DNA of 64,000 nt from CAVSJR01 sp963728285. GTDB taxonomy: Bacteria > Actinomycetota > UBA4738 > HRBIN12. Numbering within the stretch: the first letter of the stretch is position 1; each line of letters opens with the position of its first letter. The notes under the pieces were generated by a model. That model saw nothing but the letters and a program-made list of their open reading frames with translations, did no database searches and was not told the origin of the DNA. The position numbers and the translations under genes are program-made. The DNA lies in the NCBI GenBank assembly GCA_963728285.1, contig CAVSJR010000002.1, positions 124,001 through 188,000 on the forward strand, read 5' to 3'. Shown piece after piece: positions 9,383 through 18,594 of this stretch.

Positions 9383-9571
9383 CTACGCGTCGCGAGGGTT
9401 GCGGAGCCGCTTTCCTCGGTAGTTCGGAAACGCGAGGTCCGTGTGCTGCCAGCAGACGTCGCGCGAGTTGTACACCGACAGGCGCGTGACGCAGCCCGGA
9501 TGCTCGCAGATCCGCCCCTGCTGGCTCAGGACCGACGCGGGGGGAAGCACCTGTGGGCGGGAACCTTTCAT
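9383..9571 (-). CDS. small Cys/His-rich protein, putative zinc binding
   Basis: 62-residue protein with C-x4-C followed by C-x2-H (ICEHPGCVTRLSVYNSRDVCWQH), the layout of a small treble-clef-like zinc site found in conserved short actinobacterial proteins. Start ATG at 9571 is chosen because GGGGGG lies six bases upstream; an in-frame ATG at 9589 would add six residues. No named function. It lies between the PIG-L operon and the chitinase gene with its own spacing on both sides. Confidence 0.55.
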   Translation of the reverse strand: MKGSRPQVLPPASVLSQQGRICEHPGCVTRLSVYNSRDVCWQHTDLAFPNYRGKRLRNPRDA

Positions 9572-9671
9572 CCATCGCCCCCCATTCATTTCCGGGGATT
9601 CGCCGCCCGGGCGTGGTGGGTTCGAGATGGGAGGCGGAGATATCTCCTGGGGTGCTCACAGCCATGATGCC

Positions 9672-9690
9672 GCCGCTCGGCCCGAGCGGC
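9672..9690 (-). terminator. GC hairpin after the sigR-rsrA-chitinase operon
   Basis: Inverted repeat GCCGCTCGG / CCGAGCGGC separated by one base, 10 bp beyond the stop of the GH18 gene. In RNA this would close as a 7-bp stem with a small loop. No T-run follows, so the call rests on position and symmetry. Confidence 0.45.
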
Positions 9691-9700
9691 CGGACGTGCG

Positions 9701-10747
9701 CTACGAGCCCGTGAACGGCTGGAGGAGGTGGCTGAACGCCCACGTGTCCTGCACGATCCCGGAGCAGTCGTTCGCTCCGGTGGTGCCCGGGCAGCCTCCG
9801 TTGTCCCGCTGGATGGCCCACATCGAGATCGTGCTCATGCCCTTGGCACGCGCGAAGTCGAGGAGCCGCCGGGCGTCATCGAGGTCCGTGACCTCCGTCC
9901 TCCGCGGGTAATCGTCGAGTCCGTTCATGATGGTCGCGCCCTGCATGGCCCAAAGCCGCTCGGACGTCCTCGATGGATACAGCCTCGAGAGCTGGGCATG
10001 GAGTCCCTTCGAGGCCGTGATGGCCGCCGCCCCCATGTCGGTCGTCACGCGATCGTAGTAGTCGAAGACCATCGGGTTCACCACATCGACGCGAACATCG
10101 TTGGCGATCGCGTTGCGCAGCACCGCGAGCCCGCTCGGCTCGAGCCCGTCCGCGCTCGTCGGGAGCGTGTACTGAAGCTGCAGCGTGCGGCCGGTGTTCG
10201 ACGCCCACGCCTGAAGGAGGGCCAGCGCCCGGTTGCGCCGGTCGATGCCCTCCGGCTTCGTGAGCGACCGGCCCTCGATGTCCATGTCCAGCCGCGTGAC
10301 GTCGTAGGTCCGCACGACCGCCTTGTACGCGGACGCGATCGACGAAACGTCCTTGCAGGAGTCGCCGATCTCGGTTCCTCCCTGGTCGGCGCTCCATCCT
10401 CCGAACGAGGGGATCACATCCCCGCCCATGGCGCGAAGCGAGGCGATGTCGGACAGATACCGCCCCGTCGACAGCGTTTGACTCCGATCGCCGTTCCACG
10501 CGAGCGTGCAGGAGGTCTTGCCGAGTGTCTCGAGGAACGCGAGGGTGAAGAAGCGAGCGCCGGATTGCCGAGCGGTCGTCGAGAGAGAGTCGTCCGTCCA
10601 CGTCTCGAAGTACGGCGCGAAGACGTGCGCCGGAAGCGGAGAGGCGGCGATCGCGCCGCTCGATCCGAGGGCGGCGGGGGCCAGGAGGGCGGCGAGGGCC
10701 GCGGCGGTCACCACATGGACTCGGACGGCACGGATCCTCATCAGCAT
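9701..10747 (-). CDS. secreted GH18 chitinase-like glycosidase
   Basis: 348-residue exported protein: basic N-terminus, hydrophobic signal (residues 8-35) ending AIAAS, then a TIM-barrel with SFGGWSADQGG (the GH18 SxGG strand) and RLDMDIEG, where D-x-D-x-E (154-158) is the GH18 catalytic signature, and VVNPMVFDYY (the MxYD-like segment). It resembles small actinobacterial ChiC/ChiD-like chitinases. ATG 10747 or ATG 10741 may start the protein; both lie at the rsrA stop codon (TGATG at 10741), so translation is probably coupled to the anti-sigma factor. Finding a chitinase third in a sigR operon is unexpected. Confidence 0.78.
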   Translation of the reverse strand: MLMRIRAVRVHVVTAAALAALLAPAALGSSGAIAASPLPAHVFAPYFETWTDDSLSTTARQSGARFFTLAFLETLGKTSCTLAWNGDRSQTLSTGRYLSDIASLRAMGGDVIPSFGGWSADQGGTEIGDSCKDVSSIASAYKAVVRTYDVTRLDMDIEGRSLTKPEGIDRRNRALALLQAWASNTGRTLQLQYTLPTSADGLEPSGLAVLRNAIANDVRVDVVNPMVFDYYDRVTTDMGAAAITASKGLHAQLSRLYPSRTSERLWAMQGATIMNGLDDYPRRTEVTDLDDARRLLDFARAKGMSTISMWAIQRDNGGCPGTTGANDCSGIVQDTWAFSHLLQPFTGS

Positions 10748-10992
10748 CCCTCAGGGGCTCCGGCGGAGGCGAGGGAGGGCCCTCGACCAGGATCGCTCGC
10801 AGGCGCACCCGCAGGCTCATGGGGGTCTCACTCGCGCACTTCGCCGCGAGGAGGGCCTTCAGGCGCCGCTGAAACTCGGCCCGGTCGCCGCACGGCGGGC
10901 AATCGCCGAGATGGGCTCGCAGCATCTCCGCCTCGGCCGGCTCCAATTCGCCGTCGACGTAGATGTCGATCTTCCGCAGCGCCTCTTCACAG

Positions 10993-11012
<20 letters not shown>
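10741..11012 (-). CDS. rsrA: RsrA-type zinc anti-sigma factor (frameshift near 10780)
   Basis: Small ZAS-family anti-sigma factor that would bind the neighbouring SigR and release it on disulfide stress. Visible: the leading Cys (SPIDCEEAL), IYVDGELEPAE, the zinc motif H-x3-C-x2-C (HLGDCPPC) and a later Cys (LAAKCASE), matching the RsrA pattern. The start is GTG at 11012, overlapping the 3' end of sigR. The frame stays open far into the chitinase gene unless a base was lost near 10780; with the shift the protein ends LASAGAPEGC at a TGA at 10741, about 90 residues, the normal RsrA length. Confidence 0.75.
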
Positions 11013-11568
<556 letters not shown>

Positions 11569-11638
11569 GAATCCTCAGTCTCCCCCTTCAGAACCTCGGC
11601 TGTCATATCCGATGACCCGGTGGGAAGATTGGCTGGAT

Positions 11639-13651
11639 ATGCCCGATAATCGGCAACGACGAGGCCGCTGGTCCAGCGGCGACCCCAACGGGGGCGGCAC
11701 CGGCATGGACAGGCGCGTTCGCACGTGGCTTCTGTGGATCGGCCTCGCGTTGGTCGCCTTCTGGGTCATCACGGCGGTCCAGAGCGCGGGGCAGACCCCG
11801 GTCGACTATTCGCGGTTCGTCTCACTCGTCGAGGAGCACAAGGTCGGCCCGCTCGAGATCTCCGACACGAGCATCACCGGCACCTTCGACGAGAACGGGA
11901 CGCACGACTTCGTGACGCAGCGCCTGCCGAACCAGGAGGATCAGGCGCTGATCGACTTCCTCGAGCAGAACGACGCGACCTACAAGTTCCAGCCGCCGAA
12001 CACGCTCACGCAGTTTCTCATCACCGCCCTGCTCCCCACCCTGCTGCTGGTCGGCGTGCTGTGGTTCTTCCTCTTCCGCCGGATGGGGGGCGGCCCGGCC
12101 GGTGCCGCGCTGAACCTCGGCCGCAACAAGGTGCGCATCTACGACCGCAAGGAGATGAAGACGACGTTCGCCGACGTCGCGGGGCTCGACGAAGCCCGGG
12201 ACGAGCTGCGAGAGATCGTGGACTTCCTGAGCAACCCGAAGAAGTATCAGCGCCTCGGGGGCCGCATCCCGAAGGGCGTGCTGTTGCTCGGGCCGCCCGG
12301 CTGCGGGAAGACCCTGCTGGCTCGGGCGGTCGCCGGCGAGGCCAACGTCCCGTTCTTCTTCATGTCGGGATCCGAGTTCGTCGAGATGTTCGTCGGCCTC
12401 GGCGCGGCGCGCGTGCGCGAGCTGTTCCAACAGGCGAAGGACAAGGCGCCCGCGCTCGTCTTCCTGGATGAGATCGACACGATCGGCAAGGGTCGCGGGG
12501 GCGGCGTGTCGGGAGGATTCGGGGGCCACGACGAGCGCGAGCAGACCCTGAACCAGCTTCTCGTCGAGATGGACGGGTTCGACGCCTCCAAGGGCGTCAT
12601 CATCATGGCGGCGACCAACCGCCCGGACGTGCTGGACCCGGCGCTCGTGCGCCCCGGACGCTTCGACCGGCAGGTCGTCGTGGATCGGCCGGACCTGCGT
12701 GGACGCGAGGAGATCCTCCGCGTGCACGCTCGCGGCGTGGCGATCGATCCGACGGTGGACCTCAAGATGATCGCGTCGCGGACGCCGGGGTTCACGGGGG
12801 CGGACCTCGCCAACGTCGTCAACGAGGCCGCGCTCCTGGCCGCGCGTCGCGAGAAGAACAGCGTCACGGCCGAGGAGCTCGAGGAGGCCATCGACCGTAC
12901 GACCGCGGGGCTCGAGCGGCGCAGCCGGGTCATGTCGGACCGCGAGCGCGTGATCGTCGCGAAGCACGAGATGGGCCACGCGCTCGTGGCCCTGTCCGTC
13001 GAGAACGCGGATCCCGTGCACCGGGTCTCCATCATTCCTCGGGGGGCGGCCGCGCTCGGCATGACGATGCAGCGTCCGCTGGAGGACAGGTACCTACTCA
13101 CCGAGCCGGAGCTGGAGGACCGGCTGGCGATCCTCCTCGGAGGCCGCACGGCGGAGGAGATCGCGTTCGATCAGATCTCGACCGGGGCGCAGAACGATCT
13201 CGAGAAGGCGACCGAGATCGCCAGGGCGATGGTCACCGAGTACGGGATGAGTGACAAGGTCGGGCCGCTTTCGTTCGGCCACGACGGATTCCGCGGCGGC
13301 GACGGGAGGCCGCTGTTCCCCGGCGAGGGGCAGTCGGTGTCCGATGCGACCGCGCAGCTCGTGGACGAGGAGGTCGCCGGCCTGTTGAACGACGCTCATG
13401 CGCGGGCGCGCGAGATCATCACACGCCATCGCGGCTTCCTCGATCGAATGGCCGATCTTCTGATGAAGGTCGAGGTCATCGACGGCGACGATCTCAAGGA
13501 CTACTTCGAGGGAGTGCGCGACATCCCGAGCGCGGAGGAGGTCGCCGCGGACCAGGCCACACGAGCCGCGGAGCGTAGCAAGGAGACCGGACCGGACATC
13601 GTTACGCACGCGGACCCGGCGCTACCCGTTCCTCCCACCCCCGGCATCTGA
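11639..13651 (+). CDS. ftsH: ATP-dependent zinc metalloprotease FtsH
   Basis: Membrane-anchored AAA protease that degrades misfolded membrane proteins. Counting from MPDNRQ (11639): transmembrane segments at about 30-47 and 127-146, Walker A GPPGCGKT (218-225), Walker B FLDEID (275-280), the SRH segment NRPDVLDPALVRPGRFDR and the zinc site HEMGH (443-447). The usual HEAGH has Met in the variable position, which keeps HExxH intact. The start could instead be ATG 11705 (MDRRVRTW); I prefer 11639 because WSSGDPNGGGTG reads as coding. The 3' end overlaps the convergent glycosyltransferase gene by 30 bp. Confidence 0.92.
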   Translation: MPDNRQRRGRWSSGDPNGGGTGMDRRVRTWLLWIGLALVAFWVITAVQSAGQTPVDYSRFVSLVEEHKVGPLEISDTSITGTFDENGTHDFVTQRLPNQEDQALIDFLEQNDATYKFQPPNTLTQFLITALLPTLLLVGVLWFFLFRRMGGGPAGAALNLGRNKVRIYDRKEMKTTFADVAGLDEARDELREIVDFLSNPKKYQRLGGRIPKGVLLLGPPGCGKTLLARAVAGEANVPFFFMSGSEFVEMFVGLGAARVRELFQQAKDKAPALVFLDEIDTIGKGRGGGVSGGFGGHDEREQTLNQLLVEMDGFDASKGVIIMAATNRPDVLDPALVRPGRFDRQVVVDRPDLRGREEILRVHARGVAIDPTVDLKMIASRTPGFTGADLANVVNEAALLAARREKNSVTAEELEEAIDRTTAGLERRSRVMSDRERVIVAKHEMGHALVALSVENADPVHRVSIIPRGAAALGMTMQRPLEDRYLLTEPELEDRLAILLGGRTAEEIAFDQISTGAQNDLEKATEIARAMVTEYGMSDKVGPLSFGHDGFRGGDGRPLFPGEGQSVSDATAQLVDEEVAGLLNDAHARAREIITRHRGFLDRMADLLMKVEVIDGDDLKDYFEGVRDIPSAEEVAADQATRAAERSKETGPDIVTHADPALPVPPTPGI

Positions 13652-14584
13652 CGCTTCGCCGGCGACCGTGAGGTCGAATCGGCCGCGGTATCGATCGAGG
13701 AACCGGTAGAAGTTTCGCTTCGAGAGCGCGTCGCGACGCTCCGGCGCCGTGTGCGTCCACGCTCGATGCTCGTGGGTCACGACCGGGACGGGCACGACCA
13801 CGGTCCGCAGGCCTCGTTCCTTCACGCGGAACGAATACTCGATGTCGCAGGACCGGTAGAACGCGAAGGCCTCGTCCAGGAAGCCCGCGGCCCGGAGCGT
13901 CTCGCGACGAAACGCCATCAGGTATCCCTCGATCGCGTCCACGTCACGGCCCGGGCCGACCCCGTCGGACCGCCGGAACTCGCGCAGATCGCTCGTGACG
14001 ATCCCGAACGGGCCCGCGATCCCCGTCGTCGGATCCTCGAGCGCGCGGGCGAGCGGCGACAGCACGTCGCCGGCGGCCTCGATCGATCCATCGACCAGGA
14101 GGACGACGTCGCCCCGGGCCCGCCGGAGGCCGCAATTGCGGGCCTTCGCCCATCCCACGCCGTCGACGAGCGGAACGAGCTCCACCCCCTCGGGCCAGAT
14201 GGCGGGGTCGGCCCCCGTCACGTCGACGACCACGTGCTGCACATCGCCCGACTCGGGCGGCCATCGGCGAAACGACGCGATTCCACGTGCGACGTCCTCG
14301 GGCCACCCTTGGACGATCCAGTTCACGGAGAAGGCCGCACCTGGGGGCTCGTGCAGGATCGACGCCACCTCCTCGGGCCGCAGGCGCTCGGGCCTCACGC
14401 CGAGCGTCGGCTCAACGGCCTCGAGCGTGAATCCCTCCGCCGAGTCGAGCACTCGAAAGCCGAGCCCCAGGATCCGCTCGCGCAGTTCGTCCGCCGCCGC
14501 GAAGTCGCGATCCCGTCGCTTCTCCAAGCGATCGGAGGCGAGCCGCAGGACCTCGTCGGGAACGTCGGCGGATCGGCCGGACAT
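13622..14584 (-). CDS. GT2-like glycosyltransferase with a CysS-like N-terminal helical domain
   Basis: 320-residue two-part protein. Residues 1-58 (RLEKRRDRDFAAADELRERILGLG, then FRVLDSAEGFTLE) resemble the C-terminal helical region of cysteinyl-tRNA synthetase (RDF..AD.LRD.L...G..L.DTP.G). Residues 80-310 are a GT-A-fold family 2 transferase: GVGWAKARNCGLRRARGDVVLLVDGSIE (nucleotide-binding and acceptor strand, with VDGS where DxD is expected) and a family-typical IEYSFRVKERGLR segment. No signal or membrane segment. Sugar donor and acceptor unknown. The fusion is unusual. The gene runs convergently into ftsH, sharing 30 bp. Confidence 0.7.
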   Translation of the reverse strand: MSGRSADVPDEVLRLASDRLEKRRDRDFAAADELRERILGLGFRVLDSAEGFTLEAVEPTLGVRPERLRPEEVASILHEPPGAAFSVNWIVQGWPEDVARGIASFRRWPPESGDVQHVVVDVTGADPAIWPEGVELVPLVDGVGWAKARNCGLRRARGDVVLLVDGSIEAAGDVLSPLARALEDPTTGIAGPFGIVTSDLREFRRSDGVGPGRDVDAIEGYLMAFRRETLRAAGFLDEAFAFYRSCDIEYSFRVKERGLRTVVVPVPVVTHEHRAWTHTAPERRDALSKRNFYRFLDRYRGRFDLTVAGEASDAGGGRNG

Positions 14585-14593
14585 CGCCGAGCG

Positions 14594-15016
14594 TCAGGCC
14601 GTGGGGACCTTCGATGCCGCGCGGAGGCGTCCCGCGAGGGTCTGCAGCACCTTGACCGCGATCGTGGGCTGCTCGTGGAGGAGTCCGCGGAAGACCCATT
14701 CGGTTACCCCCAGCAGCTCCACGTCCGAGGTCGCGGTCACCGTCGCGGAACGTGGGCCTCCGTCCAGCAGCGCGACCTCCCCGAAGAACTCTCCCGGGCC
14801 GAGGGTCGAGCGTCGCTTGCCGCCGATGGTGACCACCGCCGTTCCGTCGAGGATGAGGAAGAAGCCGACGCCGGCCTCGCCCTCCCTGGCGAGCACGGTC
14901 CCTGCGCGACGGGTCGTCCGCTTGCCCGCCTTCGAGATCAGCTGGAGCTCACGCCTCGAGCAGCCGGAGAACAGGGGGACCTTCGCCAGCTGCGAGACCA
15001 TGTCCTGCGTCCCCAC
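14594..15016 (-). CDS. cyclic-nucleotide-binding domain protein without HTH
   Basis: 140-residue single-domain protein. It opens VSQLAKVPLFSGCSRRELQLISKAG and has the beta-roll GPGEFFGEVALLDGGPRSATVTATSDVELL, which carries the phosphate-binding cassette (FGE-x-ALL-x-x-x-PRSAT with the key Glu and Arg). So it should bind cAMP or cGMP, but it lacks the CRP winged helix and may act by protein contact. Start GTG 15016 is supported by GGAGGTCGGG upstream. Given four class III cyclase loci at the right end of this window, cAMP is a plausible ligand (inference). The stop lies 10 bp from the glycosyltransferase start, so they are likely cotranscribed. Confidence 0.8.
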   Translation of the reverse strand: MGTQDMVSQLAKVPLFSGCSRRELQLISKAGKRTTRRAGTVLAREGEAGVGFFLILDGTAVVTIGGKRRSTLGPGEFFGEVALLDGGPRSATVTATSDVELLGVTEWVFRGLLHEQPTIAVKVLQTLAGRLRAASKVPTA

Positions 15017-15276
15017 CCCGACCTCCTCCGAGACGGTGCCGTCGGCGCTGCCCCACCGTTAGCGGCCTGGCGATTGTACCCATGCGCCGCCCCCGAGGTC
15101 GTGCTCGCGTGACCATACGGGCCTTCGAGGTCCGGCGCCGTGCCCGGCGGTCGAGGGGGCACTTGGCCCGTGGACTCCTAGGCTCCTCGGGGGACGCGGA
15201 ACCACCAGGGTGCCCGATAGCGCCGGCGTGCCATCGCGACGACACTGGCTTCGTCCTGCACCCGAGGGAGACCACC

Positions 15277-15480
15277 ATGGCGGACCGTGACGAGCACCCC
15301 GCACCGGACCGGCTCGAACGACGGCGAGGAGGCTCGGACCCCGAGCCGGAGACCGACTCCATCGACCCCGGTTCGGGGGACGACGTCGCCGTCATCCCCG
15401 ATGTCGACGACCTCGAGGAACGGTATCGACTCCTTCGAGAGCTTCGCGGGCTCGGGCGCTGCGTCGGGCTCGAGGCATAG
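15277..15480 (+). CDS. small acidic hypothetical protein
   Basis: 67-residue protein, strongly acidic and proline-rich in the first half, ending in a predicted helix (DVDDLEERYRLLRELRGLGRC). Start ATG at 15277 has GAGGGAG nine bases upstream, and third codon positions are GC-rich as in neighbouring genes. No family recognised. An overlapping frame (15287-15523) is less likely because its composition is Ser/Thr/Pro noise. Confidence 0.45.
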   Translation: MADRDEHPAPDRLERRRGGSDPEPETDSIDPGSGDDVAVIPDVDDLEERYRLLRELRGLGRCVGLEA

Positions 15481-15710
15481 GCCACCGCCCGTGACCTGGG
15501 GGGGGCTGAGCGGGCTCATCTGATCGGCGTGGGGAGCGTCTCTCGGCGGGCTCCCTCGGGGCCCACCGGGGACCCGTGCGGCCGCCTTGAGCGCGAGTCC
15601 GATCAGGACCGTCCATGGCCCGGTGAAGGCGATCTCGAGCAGTCCGCCGCGGCGAGTCGGACAAAGCCGGACACAGGTCTCTCCCCTCTGCCCGGTGCAC
15701 CAAAAGCGTT

Positions 15711-16424
15711 CTAGAGGAGGCAATCAGGGAAGGACTCGATCTCATCCGTTGGCGGCGGGGTTACCTCGACCTCCGCACCCCAGTCCGAGAGGACCCATTC
15801 GACGTGACCGATTGCTGGATCCGTTGATCCACTCACGAGCTGAGAGAAAGCAAACTCGGCCCGAACTGGACGGCCCTCTTCGTCGAGCCAGATCGTCGCT
15901 TCATCGCCTTCCACCCGAGCACCCGTAACCGTCTCGTCCAAGGGAAAAGAGACCCGGTAGGCCGTCGCCGTCGCAGTCGAGGCTTCCGGCAATGTCGACG
16001 CATCGCTCGCGGACCGGAGCAGGTCGGGAACCTCACCAAAGAGGGATCCTGTGTGTATCAGAGCATTGTCGTCGATTTTCGCCACGGGGACGGCACACCA
16101 GTCGGGGGCGTTCGCGATTTCGCCGCCAGAGTTGTAGACGGTGTCGGCGACGACGATTTCACTCCAGCGATCACCGTCATCAGAACGAGCCTCGAAGGTT
16201 GACTCGCGTTTCGTCAGATCAACGCGTCCTGCGATGGTCGACTTGACATCGGTCGTGAAGCGATCGGGCATCTCCATGTCGACGATGATTCCCGCCACGA
16301 ACGACTGAGACCTCTCCATCGCATCGGCGGCGTTGTGAACCTCGACAAGGTCCTGCGACGCGGTTGATCCCCCCTCGCAGCCCGCCAGGGTTATAAGGAT
16401 CAAGAAAAGGGCGGCCCTTCTCAT
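15711..16424 (-). CDS. putative lipoprotein
   Basis: 237-residue exported lipoprotein: MRRAALFLILITLAGC has a signal peptide with lipobox LAGC, followed by a Gly/Ser linker. The remainder looks like a beta-rich periplasmic/surface domain (FTTDVKSTIAGRVDLTKRE, EATIWLDEEGRPVRAEF), a pattern shared with LppX/LprG-like lipid-binding lipoproteins, though I cannot confirm membership. Base composition is noticeably less GC-rich than its neighbours, hinting at horizontal origin. It sits beside the displaced tRNA end, just outside the integrated element. Confidence 0.65.
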   Translation of the reverse strand: MRRAALFLILITLAGCEGGSTASQDLVEVHNAADAMERSQSFVAGIIVDMEMPDRFTTDVKSTIAGRVDLTKRESTFEARSDDGDRWSEIVVADTVYNSGGEIANAPDWCAVPVAKIDDNALIHTGSLFGEVPDLLRSASDASTLPEASTATATAYRVSFPLDETVTGARVEGDEATIWLDEEGRPVRAEFAFSQLVSGSTDPAIGHVEWVLSDWGAEVEVTPPPTDEIESFPDCLL

Positions 16425-16546
16425 GGCGCGCAAGCCTAAACGCGGGGGCCAACCGCGTCCGCGCAAGGTAGTTGAGACGCTCCTCCTACCGGATGGACGA
16501 CCAGGATCGGGGACGTTGGAGAAAGTTGGGGGAATCAGCCGAAATC

Positions 16547-16577
16547 GCAAGGAGTCTCCCAGTGGGAGACCCCTTGC
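16547..16577 (-). terminator. hairpin of the original initiator tRNA transcript
   Basis: Inverted repeat 16547-16560 / 16564-16577 (GCAAGG-A-GTCTCCC and GGGAGAC-C-CCTTGC), 13 pairs with one A/C mismatch and a 3-nt loop. It lies 9 bp beyond the 3' end of the tRNA fragment on the minus strand, where a tRNA terminator belongs. It is now 7.2 kb from the promoter end of tRNA-fMet. Confidence 0.6.
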
Positions 16578-16586
16578 GTTGCTTCG

Positions 16587-16634
16587 TCGCGGGGACAGGA
16601 TTTGAACCTGTGACCTCTGGGTTATGAGCCCAGC
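16587..16634 (-). repeat. displaced 3' part of initiator tRNA (distal attachment site)
   Basis: 48 bp matching 23794-23841 at 44 of 48 positions. It spans the tRNA-fMet 3' half from the anticodon stem-loop (GGGCTCATAACCC) through T-arm and acceptor. The match stops abruptly after GAGCCCAGC. All four differences are in or next to the T-stem, and they keep pairing there (CAGG/CCTG here, TAGG/CCTA in the complete gene). It has no 5' half, so it is not a tRNA gene but the chromosomal 3' end displaced by integration. Confidence 0.85.
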
Positions 16635-16966
16635 CCGACTGCCCTGGCCAGCGCGTTGTCCCTGGTCAGGCGAGACGTGCGGAGACGCCGTAGACGTCTT
16701 GAGACGCTGCTGATGTTGTCCACGTGTTTGTCCACCGAACCGAACCTAGAACGACCCCTGGAATCCGAAGTCTTGCCAACCGCGGTCTGGCGCGCTCGTC
16801 GAGCCGTGCGGCGACCGATACGGCGCTCTGCGAGGGTCCCCCTAAGACCTCCGCGTCGTAAGGGCGGTGACGGCCGAATCAAAGCCGGAGGTCAGAGGGT
16901 CGTGCCTGCTCACAGGCGTTCTCATGCTTCTCATGTTCTCTGGATCTCGACGTAGCGGCGCCAGGC
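16635..16966. other. stretch without recognisable genes inside the element
   Basis: About 330 bp between the displaced tRNA end and the IS110 remnant. Open frames here are short and Arg-rich with no recognisable motif, and I see no repeats, RNA gene or clear promoter. Probably decayed element sequence. Confidence 0.5.
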
Positions 16967-17665
16967 CTCGCGATCGACGCTGCGACGGGCCAGGTGCTCG
17001 CCGAGCTCACGGTCAAGGCCCGAACGCCCGGGTTCGAGCGGCTGGTTGCTTGGGCTCGAGAGCTTGACCCCGAGCGGCGGTTCGCGGTTGAGGACGGCCG
17101 GCACGTCTCCGGGCACCTGGAGCGTCATCTGATCTCACGCGGGGAGCACTCAGTCCGGGTCCCGCCGCAGCTCATGGGTCAGGCCCGCCGGGCCGACCGG
17201 GTGCGTGGCAAATCCGACCTGATCGATGCCGAGGCGGTCGCCAGGGCCGCTCTGGCCCACCCCGACCTGCCGGTTGCGACGCTCGCCGGACCCGAGCGCG
17301 AGATCGGACTGCTTGTGGCGCACCGAGAGTCGCTCGTGAACGAGCGGACCGCCGGATCTGTAAGCTCCGGTGGCTGCTGCACGACATCGACCCGGACCTC
17401 GCGCCCTCGCCGCGGAGCCTCGACCGGTTCGCAACGATCGACCGGCTCACAGCGACGCTGGAGGCGATGGATCACTCGGCGGCGGTGCGGATCTGCTCAG
17501 AGCTCGTGGCTCGCTGCCGCGGGATCACGGTGCCCGCCAACGAGCTCGAACGAGAGATCGCCTCCCTCGTGAGGGCCCACGCTCCCGCGCTGCTCGAGAT
17601 CCCGGGGTGCGGCTCGCTCACCGCGGCCAAGATCCTGGCCGGGTCACCTACTGCTGCCCTCGTGC
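16967..17665 (+). pseudogene. IS110-family transposase, truncated at both ends and frameshifted
   Basis: Remnant of an IS110 (DEDD) transposase. It begins mid-domain at LAIDAATGQVLAELTV and continues through RHVSGHLERHLISRGE, VRVPPQLMGQARRADRVRGKSDLIDAEAVARAAL and LVAHRESLVNERT. It then shifts frame near 17355 to CKLRWLLHDIDPDLAPSPRSLDRF and on to the helix-hairpin-helix-like LLEIPGCGSLTAAKILAG, where homology ends near 17650. The first catalytic Asp region and the entire C-terminal serine domain are missing, so it cannot function. Confidence 0.8.
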
Positions 17666-17758
17666 CAGCCATCGATCTCCTGAGAAGTCGGGCTCGGGAG
17701 GTTACTCGCCCGCTGGGCGGGTACAAGCACTATTCCGGCGGAGATCGGGGAGGTCGAC

Positions 17759-18077
17759 ATGAAAGGATCCGAAATGGAGAACGTGGTCGAGTCGGTGAAG
17801 GGAGCCGCCCGGGAGCCACGGAGCTCCGCGGAGGACGTCGGGTCCCGACTGGACATCCCGCAGCCGATGCGGACCGTCAAGAATCTGGGCTTTACCTCGG
17901 GGATGGCGTACATGGCAGGAGGTGATCTCGATCGGGCTGAGCCTGGCGATGTGGTTCTTCCGCCGGGGCGGCGACCGGGAAACCGCGGAGCGGCTGGCGA
18001 TCTTCGTCGGCCTGTGGCCGCCCACGTTCATGGCGGTCGGCAAGGCCCTCGAGGGCTATGAGCACCAGGGCCGCTGA
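17759..18077 (+). CDS. small membrane protein (one inserted base near 17918)
   Basis: About 105 residues after correction. The N-terminal half is soluble (MKGSEMENVVESVKGAAREP) and the second half reads VISIGLSLAMWFFRRGGDRE, then LAIFVGLWPPTFMAVGKALE, ending EGYEHQGR at a TGA at 18075-18077. GLW-P-TF-x-(A/L)-(V/L)-G is typical of a short actinobacterial membrane protein of unknown function. The start has GGGGAGG upstream. The two halves lie in different frames joined at MAG-GG/VIS; deleting one G makes one continuous protein. Confidence 0.6.
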
Positions 18078-18134
18078 CCGGCCGTCGCGGATCCCCGCGG
18101 TGCATCGCGGTGCATCGAGGGGCGTCGTGCTCGG

Positions 18135-18390
18135 ATGGTGACCGCCCCGTCGCCGGTCGCGGACACGCTGTGGGACCCCGCTCGCTGAGGAGGAGCGGCG
18201 GCTGGCGGCGGTCCGGCGCTACGACGTCCTCGACACCCCGCCCGACGGAGCGTTCGAACGCATCACGCATCTAGCCGCGCGGATCTTCCAGGTCCCGATC
18301 TCGATCGTGAGCGTCGTCGATCGCGACCGGATCTGGTTCAAGTCCCATCACGGCCTGGACGTCGAGGAGACCGGCCGCGACTCGGTTACT
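18135..18390 (+). pseudogene. N-terminal fragment of a GAF-domain sensor gene
   Basis: From ATG 18135 the frame reads MVTAPSPVADTLWDP, hits a stop, and the family sequence resumes one frame over as LAEEERRLAAVRRYDVLDTPPDGAFERI and ISIVSVVDRDRIWFKSHHGLDVEETGRD. This is the standard opening of GAF-domain phosphatases and diguanylate cyclases. After VEETGRD the homology stops, so the rest of the GAF and any output domain are lost. Confidence 0.6.
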
Positions 18391-18594
18391 GTCCGCGTCG
18401 TCGACGACGAGGTCCGGATTCATTACCGGGGCGAGCTGCTGCGCGATCACCGACGGTGCCATCCCAAAGAGAAGGAGGAGGTGATCTGGAGCCACCATCG
18501 ACGACAGAGCAACAGGACTGTCCCATGAGGCGGGTGTCAAACGTGTGAAGCGATCCGTTAAGCGTCTGGTCGGACTCGACACCGTCGCGAGCCC

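Noticed and set aside
11569..11640. SigR-type autoregulatory promoter (GGAAT-N18-GTT) upstream of sigR
   Set aside because: GGATAT and GTT are present but the spacing does not fit; not annotated.
11822..13021. 399-codon frame antisense to ftsH
   Set aside because: Mirror of high-GC codon usage in ftsH; no start signal or motifs.
15287..15523. 78-codon Ser/Thr-rich frame
   Set aside because: Overlaps the better supported acidic ORF at 15277-15480, which has a Shine-Dalgarno and GC-rich third positions.
16580..16640. Second tRNA-Met gene
   Set aside because: Only the 3' half is present; no D-arm or 5' acceptor strand follows the anticodon stem. It is an attachment-site remnant.
16656..16955. 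Arg-rich plus-strand frame next to the displaced tRNA end
   Set aside because: No ribosome site, composition typical of random GC-rich frames, no motif.
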